Shown here one piece after another: positions 1-8,204 of a stretch of DNA of 64,000 bases; the first letter of the stretch is position 1, and each line of letters begins with the position of its first letter. The notes under the pieces were generated by a model that saw only the letters and a list, made by a program, of their open reading frames with translations, did not search any database and was not told where the DNA came from. Origin of the DNA: Croceitalea sp947503285. Its GTDB lineage: Bacteria; Bacteroidota; Bacteroidia; Flavobacteriales; Flavobacteriaceae. The position numbers and the translations under genes were made by a program. Location of the stretch: the NCBI RefSeq assembly GCF_036985505.1, contig NZ_BTGQ01000003.1:496001-560000 (forward strand). Reading direction: 5' to 3'.

Positions 1-741
1 CCTTTTCCCTTCCAAAACCGAGATTTGTTCCGCAATATTCCTTAGTTGTCTAATATTTCCGGGCCAGCGATATTTTAATAAAAGATCGACGGCCTCGGGC
101 GACAGTCTTATCGTTGGCATTTTGTATTTCTGTCCAAAATCGGAAGCGAATTTCCGAAATAACAGATGAATATCATCCTTGCGTTCCCGAAGGGGTGGAA
201 TATTGATTTCCACTGTGCTGAGGCGGTAGTATAGATCTTCTCGAAATTTTTCTTTTTTAATAGCCTCGAACATGTTGACATTGGTTGCCGCGACAATTCG
301 TACGTTCGTTTTTTGAACTTGTGATGAGCCCACCTTTAGAAACTCGCCGTTTTCCAAGACCCGCAACAAACGTACTTGGGTCGTTAATGGTAGTTCACCA
401 ACTTCATCTAAAAAAATGGTTCCGCCGTCAGCGACTTCAAAATAACCACTTCTTGTTTGGGTAGCCCCGGTAAATGCACCTTTCTCATGTCCAAATAATT
501 CACTGTCTATCGTTCCCTCAGGAATTGCGCCACAGTTTACGGCAATATACTTGGCGTGTTTTCGATGTGATAGGGAGTGGATGATCTTCGGAATGGATTC
601 TTTACCGACACCACTTTCACCGGTAACCAAAACCGAAATATCGGTCGGGGCCACCTGAATGGCTTTTTCAATGGCACGATTCAATTTGCCATCATTACCT
701 ATTAGCTCAAAACGTTGTTTTATGGCCTGTATATTCTCCAT
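1..741 (-). CDS. Sigma-54-dependent transcriptional activator (3' end outside window)
   Basis: AAA+ enhancer-binding protein that would remodel RNA polymerase-sigma54. The frame is open from an ATG at 739-741 to the window edge (247 codons). It begins almost directly with the AAA+ domain: Walker A GESGVGKE near residue 40, the sigma-54 contact loop GAFTGA preceded by GHEK, a Walker B region (GGTIFLDEVGEL) and the sensor/arginine-finger region (FREDLYYRL). There is no N-terminal receiver or GAF domain, so input must come from elsewhere or activity is constitutive; a C-terminal DNA-binding helix would lie off the window. The start is only 3 bases after the miaB stop, so the two are co-transcribed. 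A sigma-54 activator after miaB is, from memory, a common arrangement in Flavobacteriia. Confidence 0.93.
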   Translation of the reverse strand, partial: MENIQAIKQRFELIGNDGKLNRAIEKAIQVAPTDISVLVTGESGVGKESIPKIIHSLSHRKHAKYIAVNCGAIPEGTIDSELFGHEKGAFTGATQTRSGYFEVADGGTIFLDEVGELPLTTQVRLLRVLENGEFLKVGSSQVQKTNVRIVAATNVNMFEAIKKEKFREDLYYRLSTVEINIPPLRERKDDIHLLFRKFASDFGQKYKMPTIRLSPEAVDLLLKYRWPGNIRQLRNIAEQISVLEGKR

Positions 742-744
742 AAA

Positions 745-2214
745 CTAGTTGTTCTTAGAATATTCCATTGCCTCGCCTAGTAACGTGGCCGAGGTGCAAT
801 CTTGAATTTTGACCATTACAAAATCACCGACTTTGTAATGTTCTTTCGGAAATACCACTACGGTGTTTTGGGAATTACGACCCATCCAGTGTGCATCGGA
901 TTTCTTTGAGGTTCCCTCGATGAGCACTTCTTCGATTTTACCCAGATGTTGTTGGGTTCTATATAGTCCGTGCGCCCGCTGCAAATCAATGATTTCGGTA
1001 AGTCTTCTTTTCTTGACTTCGGCAGGCACATCATCCTTTAATTTTCTTGCCGCCAAGGTTCCGGGTCGTTCAGAATAGGCAAACATGAACCCAAAATCAT
1101 ATTTTACATATTCCATCAATGATAGGGTGTCTTGATGGTCTTCTTCCGTTTCAGTCGGAAAGCCGGTAATCATATCTTGGCTTATGGCACAATCGGGAAT
1201 GATGTTTCGAATATTATCAATGAGTTCAAAATATTCTTCTCGGGTGTGTAAACGATTCATGGCTTTAAGAATACGATTACTTCCGCTTTGAACGGGCAGG
1301 TGCATGTAATTGCAGATATTCTCAAATTTTGCCATGGTCTCAATCACATCAAGTGTCATGTCTTGAGGGTTTGATGTAGAAAAACGAATACGCATTTTTG
1401 GTTGGGCCAGTGCCGTCATTTCCAACAATTTGGCAAAATTGACCGACGTAGATTTCTGAATTTCAGTCGCGTTGTCAAAGTCCTTTTTTAAACCACCGCC
1501 ATACCACAGGTAACTGTCTACATTTTGCCCCAACAAAGTGATTTCTTTAAAACCTCGCTCCCATAAATCATTGACCTCATTTATGATGGATTGCGGATCA
1601 CGGCTTCGTTCCCTGCCCCGGGTAAAAGGTACTACACAGAACGTACACATATTATCGCAGCCCCTTGTAATAGAGACAAAAGCGGTAACTCCGTTTGAAT
1701 TTAATCGAACGGGGGCCACATCGCCATAGGTCTCATCTTTTGAAAGAATAACGTTTACGGCGTTTCTGCCCTCGTCAATTTCTTGAATGAGGTTGGGAAG
1801 GTCCTTGTAGGCATCAGGCCCTACCACCATATCCACAATTTTTTCCTCTTCAAGAAATTTACTTTTTAAACGCTCGGCCATGCAACCAAGAACCCCAACC
1901 TTCATGGTCGGATTGATTTTTTTTATGGCGTTGAATTTCTCTAAGCGCTTGCGAACGGTAAGTTCTGCTTTTTCCCGTATAGAACAAGTATTGACCAATA
2001 CCAAGTCAGCTTCCGCAAGTTCTTGTGTGGTATTGAATCCTTCCTTTGCCAAGATGGAAGCCACAATTTCACTGTCAGAGAAATTCATCTGGCAGCCATA
2101 ACTTTCAATATATAGCTTACGGGTGTTTTTATCGTCTTCCGTTAAGGCTAACGTAGCACCTTGAACGGTTTCGTCAATTACCTTTTCAGTACCTGTATTA
2201 GGCTTCATTCGCAT
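745..2214 (-). CDS. miaB: tRNA-2-methylthio-N6-dimethylallyladenosine synthase MiaB
   Basis: Radical-SAM methylthiotransferase that adds the 2-methylthio group to i6A37 of tRNAs reading UNN codons. The N-terminal UPF0004 domain carries the three auxiliary-cluster cysteines (C41 in ESYGCQMN, C77 in NTCSIR, C111 in GCMAE). The radical-SAM cluster motif C-x3-C-x2-C is C186, C190, C193 (RGCDNMCTFCVVP). A C-terminal TRAM domain fits the last 60-70 residues. At 489 aa it is slightly long because of an acidic N-terminal extension before the conserved KLYIESYG. Two in-frame ATGs lie close together (2214 and 2208); the first is used here. A promoter-like element lies just upstream, and the sigma-54 activator gene follows after 3 bases. 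Confidence 0.97.
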   Translation of the reverse strand: MRMKPNTGTEKVIDETVQGATLALTEDDKNTRKLYIESYGCQMNFSDSEIVASILAKEGFNTTQELAEADLVLVNTCSIREKAELTVRKRLEKFNAIKKINPTMKVGVLGCMAERLKSKFLEEEKIVDMVVGPDAYKDLPNLIQEIDEGRNAVNVILSKDETYGDVAPVRLNSNGVTAFVSITRGCDNMCTFCVVPFTRGRERSRDPQSIINEVNDLWERGFKEITLLGQNVDSYLWYGGGLKKDFDNATEIQKSTSVNFAKLLEMTALAQPKMRIRFSTSNPQDMTLDVIETMAKFENICNYMHLPVQSGSNRILKAMNRLHTREEYFELIDNIRNIIPDCAISQDMITGFPTETEEDHQDTLSLMEYVKYDFGFMFAYSERPGTLAARKLKDDVPAEVKKRRLTEIIDLQRAHGLYRTQQHLGKIEEVLIEGTSKKSDAHWMGRNSQNTVVVFPKEHYKVGDFVMVKIQDCTSATLLGEAMEYSKNN

Positions 2215-2228
2215 TGATTTAGCATCTG

Positions 2229-2260
2229 CAAAGATAATGCTTAATACAAAATAGTGACAA
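2229..2260 (-). promoter_or_regulatory. Candidate promoter for miaB
   Basis: Read on the minus strand: TTG (2260-2258), 21 bases, then TATCTTTG (2236-2229). This fits the Bacteroidota form TTG-N17..23-TAnnTTTG. It lies about 15 bases from the miaB start codon, giving a very short leader. Confidence 0.55.
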
Positions 2261-2437
2261 TTTGACAGTTAAAAATTATGCAAATATCACGCAACTTTGT
2301 TTAAGGTATCGTATCCTTTTAAGGAGGTTTGATTAAATAAGGTTAAACATTATTGGGTAATTACCTCACTATTTAAACAACAAAGGATTCCGTTTTTAAG
2401 AATCTGTAAAACAACTATCAATCAAAAAACAATCATC

Positions 2438-3685
2438 ATGGAAAAGAGGATTTTAGTACTCATCGCCGTATTCGTAACCATTTTTAGTTCTTGTGATGAA
2501 GACCGGAATGAAGAGTTTGCCGATTATTTAGTTGCTAGGCCCTTGGTCATAAGCAGAACAGAATTTGCCAATAGCGTAGACGTCGTTTCGCCTTTGCCAA
2601 TTAATGAATCAGGAAAAATATATGCCTATCAAGACTATGTTTTTATCAATGACAAATACAAAGGGGTGCATGTCATTGACAATTCGAATCCAGAGTCCCC
2701 ACAAAAAATAGCGTTTATCAAAATAGTCGGAAATGTTGATATCTCTATAAAAGATGACTTTCTTTTCGCAGATAGTATTACGGATTTGATCATACTTGAT
2801 ATTTCTGATATTACTAACATTGAGCAAGTTAATCGACTTGAAAATGTGTTACTCGGCAATATAATTTTCCCTACCGAGGCACAACTATTTGAATGGGGTA
2901 CCATCGATCATCAAAATGAAATCATTGTTGGCTGGGAAACCGTTGTGGAGCGCAGAAGAATCGAGGATGTGGCACAACCCGACATTTTTGTTGATGAGGC
3001 ATTTAACGATGCTGCACCGACAAGTAGTGGAGATACGGGTCAAGGGGGGTCACTTGCACGATTTAAAATTGTCGATGACTATCTGTATGCCGTAGACAGT
3101 CATCAGATCAATGTTTTTGAAATTTCAGATTTAGAAAATCCGAAAGACCTTGAAGATGTATTCGCTGGTTTCGATATTGAGACCATATTCAATCGTGGCG
3201 AACACTTGTTTTTGGGTAGTATGCGAGGCATGTACATTTACAATATTTCAAATCCGGCCGTCCCTACTTTTGTTTCAGAATTTCAACATGGTACCGCTTG
3301 TGACCCTGTGGTCGTTGATGATAATTACGCTTATGTGACCCTTAGGGGTGGTAATTTTTGTGGGGCGACGGAAAGTGGACTTTATATTATAGATATTGCC
3401 CAGATCGAAACGCCTGAGTTGAAGGTGATTTATCCGATGGACGAACCATACGGGTTAGGGGTCAAGGGCAATAAACTCTTCGTCTGTGATGGTGCATCTG
3501 GGTTGAAGGTTTATGATAAATCAGAAATCCCTGATTTAGAACAGCTGAACCATTTTAAGGATATCGTCACCTTTGATGTGATTCCTCTAGAGGAGCATCT
3601 ATTGATGGTGGGGGATGAGGTGCTGTATCAATACGAGTATCTGAATGATGAAATTCGATTGATAAGTAGTCTGAATTTAAATTAG
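2438..3685 (+). CDS. LVIVD-repeat beta-propeller lipoprotein
   Basis: Predicted exported lipoprotein of 415 aa. A hydrophobic leader ends in a lipobox (IFSSC, Cys19) followed by DEDRNEE, the acidic start common in surface-exposed Bacteroidota lipoproteins. The body has repeated segments of the type '..VHVIDNSNPESPQKIAFI', 'LIILDISDITNIEQV', 'INVFEISDLENPKDL', 'MYIYNISNPAVPTFV' and 'LYIIDIAQIETPELK', which is the LVIVD repeat pattern and predicts a beta-propeller. Enzymatic activity is not implied; such propellers usually bind ligands or proteins. It is followed after one base by the Kunitz-domain gene, so the two form an operon ending at the hairpin near 4275. Confidence 0.85.
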   Translation: MEKRILVLIAVFVTIFSSCDEDRNEEFADYLVARPLVISRTEFANSVDVVSPLPINESGKIYAYQDYVFINDKYKGVHVIDNSNPESPQKIAFIKIVGNVDISIKDDFLFADSITDLIILDISDITNIEQVNRLENVLLGNIIFPTEAQLFEWGTIDHQNEIIVGWETVVERRRIEDVAQPDIFVDEAFNDAAPTSSGDTGQGGSLARFKIVDDYLYAVDSHQINVFEISDLENPKDLEDVFAGFDIETIFNRGEHLFLGSMRGMYIYNISNPAVPTFVSEFQHGTACDPVVVDDNYAYVTLRGGNFCGATESGLYIIDIAQIETPELKVIYPMDEPYGLGVKGNKLFVCDGASGLKVYDKSEIPDLEQLNHFKDIVTFDVIPLEEHLLMVGDEVLYQYEYLNDEIRLISSLNLN

Positions 3686-3686
3686 T

Positions 3687-4226
3687 ATGAGGTCACTTTA
3701 TGTTAGTTGCTTTATAGGTTTTTTTGTGTTTTTGAGCGCAGGCTCATGCTTTTCGGATGATACCGAAGTAGAGGACTTGGAAGTGAAGCTCAATGCACTT
3801 ATTGAGCTTTCGGAAAGCGCGGTATGTGAGGACAGTAGTGAATGGAGCTATGCGGGATTGGGATCAAAGCCTTGTGGTGGACCTACTGATTATATTGCAT
3901 ATTCGCAGCGCATTGATACCATTGACTTTCTAAGTCGATTAGAAGAGTACAACGAAGCTGTTCGCGCCAAGAATGAACGCAAGGGTTTGATTTCGGATTG
4001 TGCTGTGGAACCTGCACCATTTGGGGTGCAATGCCAAGATGGAAAGCCGGTTCTAATTTATAGTCATTGCGATTTAGAACCTGCCCCGGGGCCTTGTTTT
4101 GCTGCATTTCGCAGATACTATTACGATAGAGAAGAACAAAAATGCAAAGAGTTTATTTGGGGCGGCTGTAACGGCACGGTGCCCTTTGGGACCATGGAAG
4201 CGTGTACGGAATGTGAACGTGGTTGA
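3687..4226 (+). CDS. Lipoprotein with C-terminal Kunitz/BPTI-type domain
   Basis: 179 aa. The leader ends in LSAGSC (Cys21), a plausible lipobox. Residues ~45-125 form a cysteine-containing region I cannot assign (KPCGGPTDY, SDC, GVQCQDGKPVL). Residues 128-176 carry all six Kunitz cysteines: C128, C137, C153, C161, C173, C176. Spacings for the first four (8, 15 and 7 residues between) equal those of bovine BPTI; the last two loops are one residue shorter each (11 and 2). Also conserved are GPC before the reactive loop, F157 and GG before C161, and F167. The residue in the P1 position is Phe138, which would favour chymotrypsin-like targets; inhibition itself is inference. It lies one base after the LVIVD gene. 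Confidence 0.85.
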   Translation: MRSLYVSCFIGFFVFLSAGSCFSDDTEVEDLEVKLNALIELSESAVCEDSSEWSYAGLGSKPCGGPTDYIAYSQRIDTIDFLSRLEEYNEAVRAKNERKGLISDCAVEPAPFGVQCQDGKPVLIYSHCDLEPAPGPCFAAFRRYYYDREEQKCKEFIWGGCNGTVPFGTMEACTECERG

Positions 4227-4274
4227 TAGTAAAGCATGACGAAAATCTTAATGGTGCATCGGGAGTTGTAGCAT

Positions 4275-4306
4275 AAAATATCCTGTTTTTGACAGGATAT
4301 TTTTTT
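4275..4306 (+). terminator. Rho-independent terminator after the LVIVD/Kunitz operon
   Basis: Inverted repeat with left arm 4275-4286 (core ATATCCTGT) and right arm 4292-4303, a five-base loop and a run of T from 4300 to 4306. It lies 50 bases after the Kunitz gene. Confidence 0.85.
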
Positions 4307-4327
4307 ATGTACATAGGTGTCTAAAGA

Positions 4328-4356
4328 TTTGAAATCAAAAAATTGATATACTTTTG
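4328..4356 (+). promoter_or_regulatory. Promoter for topA
   Basis: TTTG (4328-4331), 17 bases, TACTTTTG (4349-4356): an exact match to the Bacteroidota -33/-7 consensus TTTG and TAnnTTTG. Transcription would start near 4363, 13 bases before the topA ATG. Confidence 0.75.
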
Positions 4357-4375
4357 TTCTCGCAAAACCCATTGA

Positions 4376-6865
4376 ATGCCAAAGAATTTAGTAATTGTAG
4401 AGTCCCCTGCCAAAGCAAAGACCATTGAACGTTTCCTTGGAAAAGATTTTCAGGTAGAATCCAGTTTTGGCCATATCGCCGATCTTCCTTCAAAAGAATT
4501 GGGGGTGGATGTTGAGAAGAATTTTGAACCCAAATACATTGTTGACAAAGAAAAGAAAGCTTTGGTCACCAAATTAAAGGGCCTTGCAAAGAAAGCGGAT
4601 ATGATATGGCTTGCAAGTGATGAAGATCGCGAAGGGGAAGCCATATCATGGCATTTGGCCGAAGAACTGAATCTTGATAAAGACAAGACCAAGCGTATCG
4701 TTTTCAACTCTATTACCAAGTCGGCCATACAAAGGGCCATTGAAAATCCGCGTGAGATCAACTACAATTTGGTGAATGCCCAACAAGCACGACGGGTTCT
4801 TGATAGGTTGGTGGGGTATCAATTGTCACCCGTGCTTTGGAAAAAAATCAAACCAGGCCTATCTGCAGGCCGGGTACAATCAGTAGCGGTACGACTTATT
4901 GTAGAGCGTGAAAGGGAAATAGAGGTTTTTGAACCAGAGGCTTCATATCGAATAAAAGCAGAATTCAAAACTGGAAAAGGAAAGGTTTTTGAAGCGAAAC
5001 TATCAAAAACATTTGCATCAAAGGAAGATGCGAAAGCTTTTCTTCAGAAAAATATAGGTGCTGATTTCGCTGTTTCCAAATTGGATAAAAAACCGGCCAA
5101 GAAATCACCTGCAGCACCTTTTACGACTTCAACCTTGCAACAAGAAGCTTCTCGAAAACTGTATTTCTCGGTAGGGCGCACCATGCAAGTGGCCCAGCGT
5201 TTGTACGAGGCAGGTTTGATAACCTACATGCGTACCGATAGTGTCAATCTATCAAAAGAAGCCTTGAATGCTGCCAAGGACGCCATTGTAGATAATTTTG
5301 GAGAACAATATAGTACGGTGAGGAATTATACGGGGAAGTCAAAGGGTGCACAAGAAGCACATGAGGCGATTCGACCCACCGATATGAAACTGCAGACCCT
5401 TTCGTTGGAGCGGGATCAACAAAAATTGTACGAACTGATTTGGAAGCGTACCCTGGCCTCGCAAATGAGTGATGCACAATTGGAACGCACCAATGTTCGA
5501 ATCAAATCAAACTCGCATCAAGAAGAATTCACGGCCAATGGTGAGGTAATCAAATTTGACGGGTTCTTGAAGGTGTATTTAGAGGGCACTGATGACGAAG
5601 ATTCAAATGAAGAACAAGAAGGGATGTTACCGGCAATGGTCGTTGGCGAAAAACTGGCTAACAACTACATCACTGCCACCGAACGTTTTACAAGACCACC
5701 TTACCGCTATACCGAAGCTTCGTTGGTCAAAAAACTGGAGGAATTGGGTATTGGCCGTCCCTCTACATATGCACCGACCATATCCACTATTTTAAATAGG
5801 GGCTATGTTGAAAAAGGTACTATTGAAGGTGTGGAAAGAAAATACGTCCAATTGCTATTGGAGTCCGATGCCATAAAAGAAAAGCCTTTGACAGAGACAA
5901 TAGGCTCAGACAAGGGTAAAATGGTACCTACGGACATCGGTATGATCGTCAATGATTTTTTGGTGACCCATTTTACCAATATCCTTGATTATAACTTTAC
6001 GGCAAAAGTTGAGGAGGATTTCGATGAAATTGCTGCTGGGGAAGAAGATTGGCAGAAAGTAATGAAGGCTTTTTATGAAGATTTTCATCCTACCGTTAAA
6101 GATGTTGAAGAAAATGCCGATAGGGCAAGTGGCGAACGCGTACTGGGTACCGACCCTAAAACGGGAAGACAAGTGGCCGCTAGATTAGGGCGTTTTGGCC
6201 CTATGGTACAGATAGGTACCGTAGATGAAGAAGAAAAACCCTTGTTTGCCAGTTTGCTTCCAGAGCAGTCGATTACTACGATTACTTTTGACGAGGCCAT
6301 GGAGCTTTTTCAGTTACCACGCAAACTTGGGGTGTACGAGGGGGAAGAGGTTGAGGCCAATGTGGGCCGATTCGGACCCTATGTGCGATTTGGAAAGAAA
6401 TTCATCTCCCTCGACAAAGGTGAAAGCGCCTTTGACGTAGATATGGACAGGGCCATTGAGCTCATCATTGCCAAACAGAAGGCAGATGCACCTATAGCCC
6501 ATTATGAAGACAAAGAAGTTACCAAAGGGGTCGGTCGTTTCGGGCCATTCATAAAATGGAACGGCATGTTCATCAATGTGAACAAAAAATACGATTATGA
6601 TAATCTGACCAAAGATGATATTGTCGAGCTGATCGAGGCCAAAAAACAAAAGGAAATCGAGAAGCTGATCCAAGAATGGCCAGAAGAAGGTATCCGTATT
6701 GAAAAAGCAAGGTGGGGCAGGCATAATATACTCAAAGGTAAGATCAAGGTAGAGCTTTCAAAAGATGTTGATGCGACAAAAGTTTCTTTGGAAGAGGCCA
6801 AAGCTTTGATTGAGAAAAAGACCCCAAAGAAAAAAACCAAGGCGAAGGCAAAAACCAAAAAATAA
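4376..6865 (+). CDS. topA: DNA topoisomerase I (type IA)
   Basis: Relaxes negative supercoils by transient single-strand cleavage. The Toprim domain spans residues ~3-115 with E9 (VESPAKAKT) and the acidic triad D82/D84/E86 (SDEDREGE). The catalytic tyrosine is Y284 in LITYMRTDS. The central domain contains QQARRVLDRLVGYQLSP and GLSAGRVQSVA. Instead of zinc-ribbon repeats, the C-terminus has three repeats of the form 'GRFGP.(V/I)' (residues ~600-760), the cysteine-free arrangement usual in this phylum, and a lysine-rich tail. Length 829 aa is normal. It has its own promoter; the arginase-like gene and gldK follow on the same strand. Confidence 0.98.
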   Translation: MPKNLVIVESPAKAKTIERFLGKDFQVESSFGHIADLPSKELGVDVEKNFEPKYIVDKEKKALVTKLKGLAKKADMIWLASDEDREGEAISWHLAEELNLDKDKTKRIVFNSITKSAIQRAIENPREINYNLVNAQQARRVLDRLVGYQLSPVLWKKIKPGLSAGRVQSVAVRLIVEREREIEVFEPEASYRIKAEFKTGKGKVFEAKLSKTFASKEDAKAFLQKNIGADFAVSKLDKKPAKKSPAAPFTTSTLQQEASRKLYFSVGRTMQVAQRLYEAGLITYMRTDSVNLSKEALNAAKDAIVDNFGEQYSTVRNYTGKSKGAQEAHEAIRPTDMKLQTLSLERDQQKLYELIWKRTLASQMSDAQLERTNVRIKSNSHQEEFTANGEVIKFDGFLKVYLEGTDDEDSNEEQEGMLPAMVVGEKLANNYITATERFTRPPYRYTEASLVKKLEELGIGRPSTYAPTISTILNRGYVEKGTIEGVERKYVQLLLESDAIKEKPLTETIGSDKGKMVPTDIGMIVNDFLVTHFTNILDYNFTAKVEEDFDEIAAGEEDWQKVMKAFYEDFHPTVKDVEENADRASGERVLGTDPKTGRQVAARLGRFGPMVQIGTVDEEEKPLFASLLPEQSITTITFDEAMELFQLPRKLGVYEGEEVEANVGRFGPYVRFGKKFISLDKGESAFDVDMDRAIELIIAKQKADAPIAHYEDKEVTKGVGRFGPFIKWNGMFINVNKKYDYDNLTKDDIVELIEAKKQKEIEKLIQEWPEEGIRIEKARWGRHNILKGKIKVELSKDVDATKVSLEEAKALIEKKTPKKKTKAKAKTKK

Positions 6866-6900
6866 TATTTTGTCAAGAAATTCTCGGATAAGACTTACTT

Positions 6901-6921
6901 TAACCTTTAACCTTTAACCTT
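6901..6921 (+). repeat. Three tandem copies of TAACCTT
   Basis: Three exact 7-base units directly before the start of the arginase-like gene. This may be simple-sequence slippage in the leader or affect translation initiation. No other function is evident. Confidence 0.6.
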
Positions 6922-6924
6922 ACC

Positions 6925-8082
6925 ATGGCATTTGATTTTTTGGTTCCCGTTAGTGATAAGGTGCTGGCGTTCTCCGAATTTTTACCACCGCAATCCCTAG
7001 GAAAAAACACATATAAGCACACAAAGAAAAAAGGATTGCCCGTGTTCGCCAATGCTTCAGTGGCTATTTTTGGGGTTTTGGAGTCTCGAAACGCATTTGA
7101 AAAAAAACCCGGAAAGTTGGATACTGACGGTATTCGTATCCAATTGTACCGATTGATGATGGGTAATTGGAATACCAGCATCATTGATATCGGTGATGTC
7201 GAGCCCGGCGAAACCGTTGAAGACACTTATTTTGTGGTCAAAGAAATTATCGCAGGTCTTTTAGAGGAAAAAATCATTCCGATCATTATTGGGGCAACCC
7301 AAGATATTACCTTTCCGACCTATAGGGCTTTCGATGGTATCAAAGACATGGTCAATATTGTTTCCATAGATAGTCGATTTGATTTTGGGGAAGATGAAGA
7401 GTTGATTTCCTCAGAATCCTACATGAGTAAGATCATAACCGACAAGCCCAATAACCTATATAATTTCTCCAACTTAGGATATCAGAGTTATTTTAATGCC
7501 CAAGAGGAGATTGATTTAATGGAGCGTTTGTTTTTTGATGCGTATCGCCTAGGCGAGATTGCCTCGACCATTTCCCTGGCGGAGCCTGTTTTACGAAATG
7601 CACATTTGGTCAGTTTGGATATGCGATCCGTTAGGGCAAGTGAAGTAGGGGTGCCTTCCAATTTTTCCCCAAACGGTTTTGACGGAAAAGAGATTTGTGC
7701 CATTGCCAGATATGCGGGTATAAGTGATAAGGTGGCTGTTTTTGGTATTTATGAAATAGAGAATACACCACTATCATATCAACTCACTGCACAGATAATC
7801 TGGTATTTTATAGAAGGCCTTAGTTTTCGAATTACCGAAGTGCCTAGTTCAAACGATGAAGATTTCACAAAGTTTACCGTACCGACCGACGCAGAGGAAC
7901 TTGTTTTTTTCAAAAGTCATCTTACAGAGCGTTGGTGGGTCGAAGTACCCTCTATTTTACCAGAACATACTAAAACAAATTCGATTGCGTTATTACCATG
8001 CACTCAGCAGGATTATCTAGATGCTTGCAATCAAAAGATTCCTGAAAGGTGGCTCAAAGCCTACAAAAAAGGCTTTAACTAA
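6925..8082 (+). CDS. Arginase/formimidoylglutamase-fold protein, probably non-catalytic
   Basis: 385 aa, with the order of motifs of the ureohydrolase (arginase/agmatinase/formiminoglutamase) family but degraded metal sites. The GGDHS position reads GATQD (residues 123-127; the ligand His is Q126). The DAHxD position reads DSRFD (149-153; the middle His is R151). The SxDxD position reads SLDMR (230-234; the second Asp is R234). Three of six manganese ligands are therefore changed, so hydrolysis of a guanidino substrate is unlikely. The start follows the TAACCTT repeat. It sits between topA and gldK, and from memory a homologue occupies this place in many gliding Flavobacteriia; a structural or regulatory role tied to T9SS is speculation. 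Confidence 0.85.
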   Translation: MAFDFLVPVSDKVLAFSEFLPPQSLGKNTYKHTKKKGLPVFANASVAIFGVLESRNAFEKKPGKLDTDGIRIQLYRLMMGNWNTSIIDIGDVEPGETVEDTYFVVKEIIAGLLEEKIIPIIIGATQDITFPTYRAFDGIKDMVNIVSIDSRFDFGEDEELISSESYMSKIITDKPNNLYNFSNLGYQSYFNAQEEIDLMERLFFDAYRLGEIASTISLAEPVLRNAHLVSLDMRSVRASEVGVPSNFSPNGFDGKEICAIARYAGISDKVAVFGIYEIENTPLSYQLTAQIIWYFIEGLSFRITEVPSSNDEDFTKFTVPTDAEELVFFKSHLTERWWVEVPSILPEHTKTNSIALLPCTQQDYLDACNQKIPERWLKAYKKGFN

Positions 8083-8204
8083 ACAGAAATATTTTTTGAT
8101 TTATAAATTGTTCGAATACAATAATTTGTTCAAAAGCGAGTTTAGAGAATAACGAAAATTGTGTTTTACAGTTTGTAAACTAAATCGAAAATTTAACCTA
8201 AAGT

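Noticed and set aside
6314..6724. 136-codon minus-strand frame inside topA
   Set aside because: Antisense shadow of the topA C-terminal repeats.
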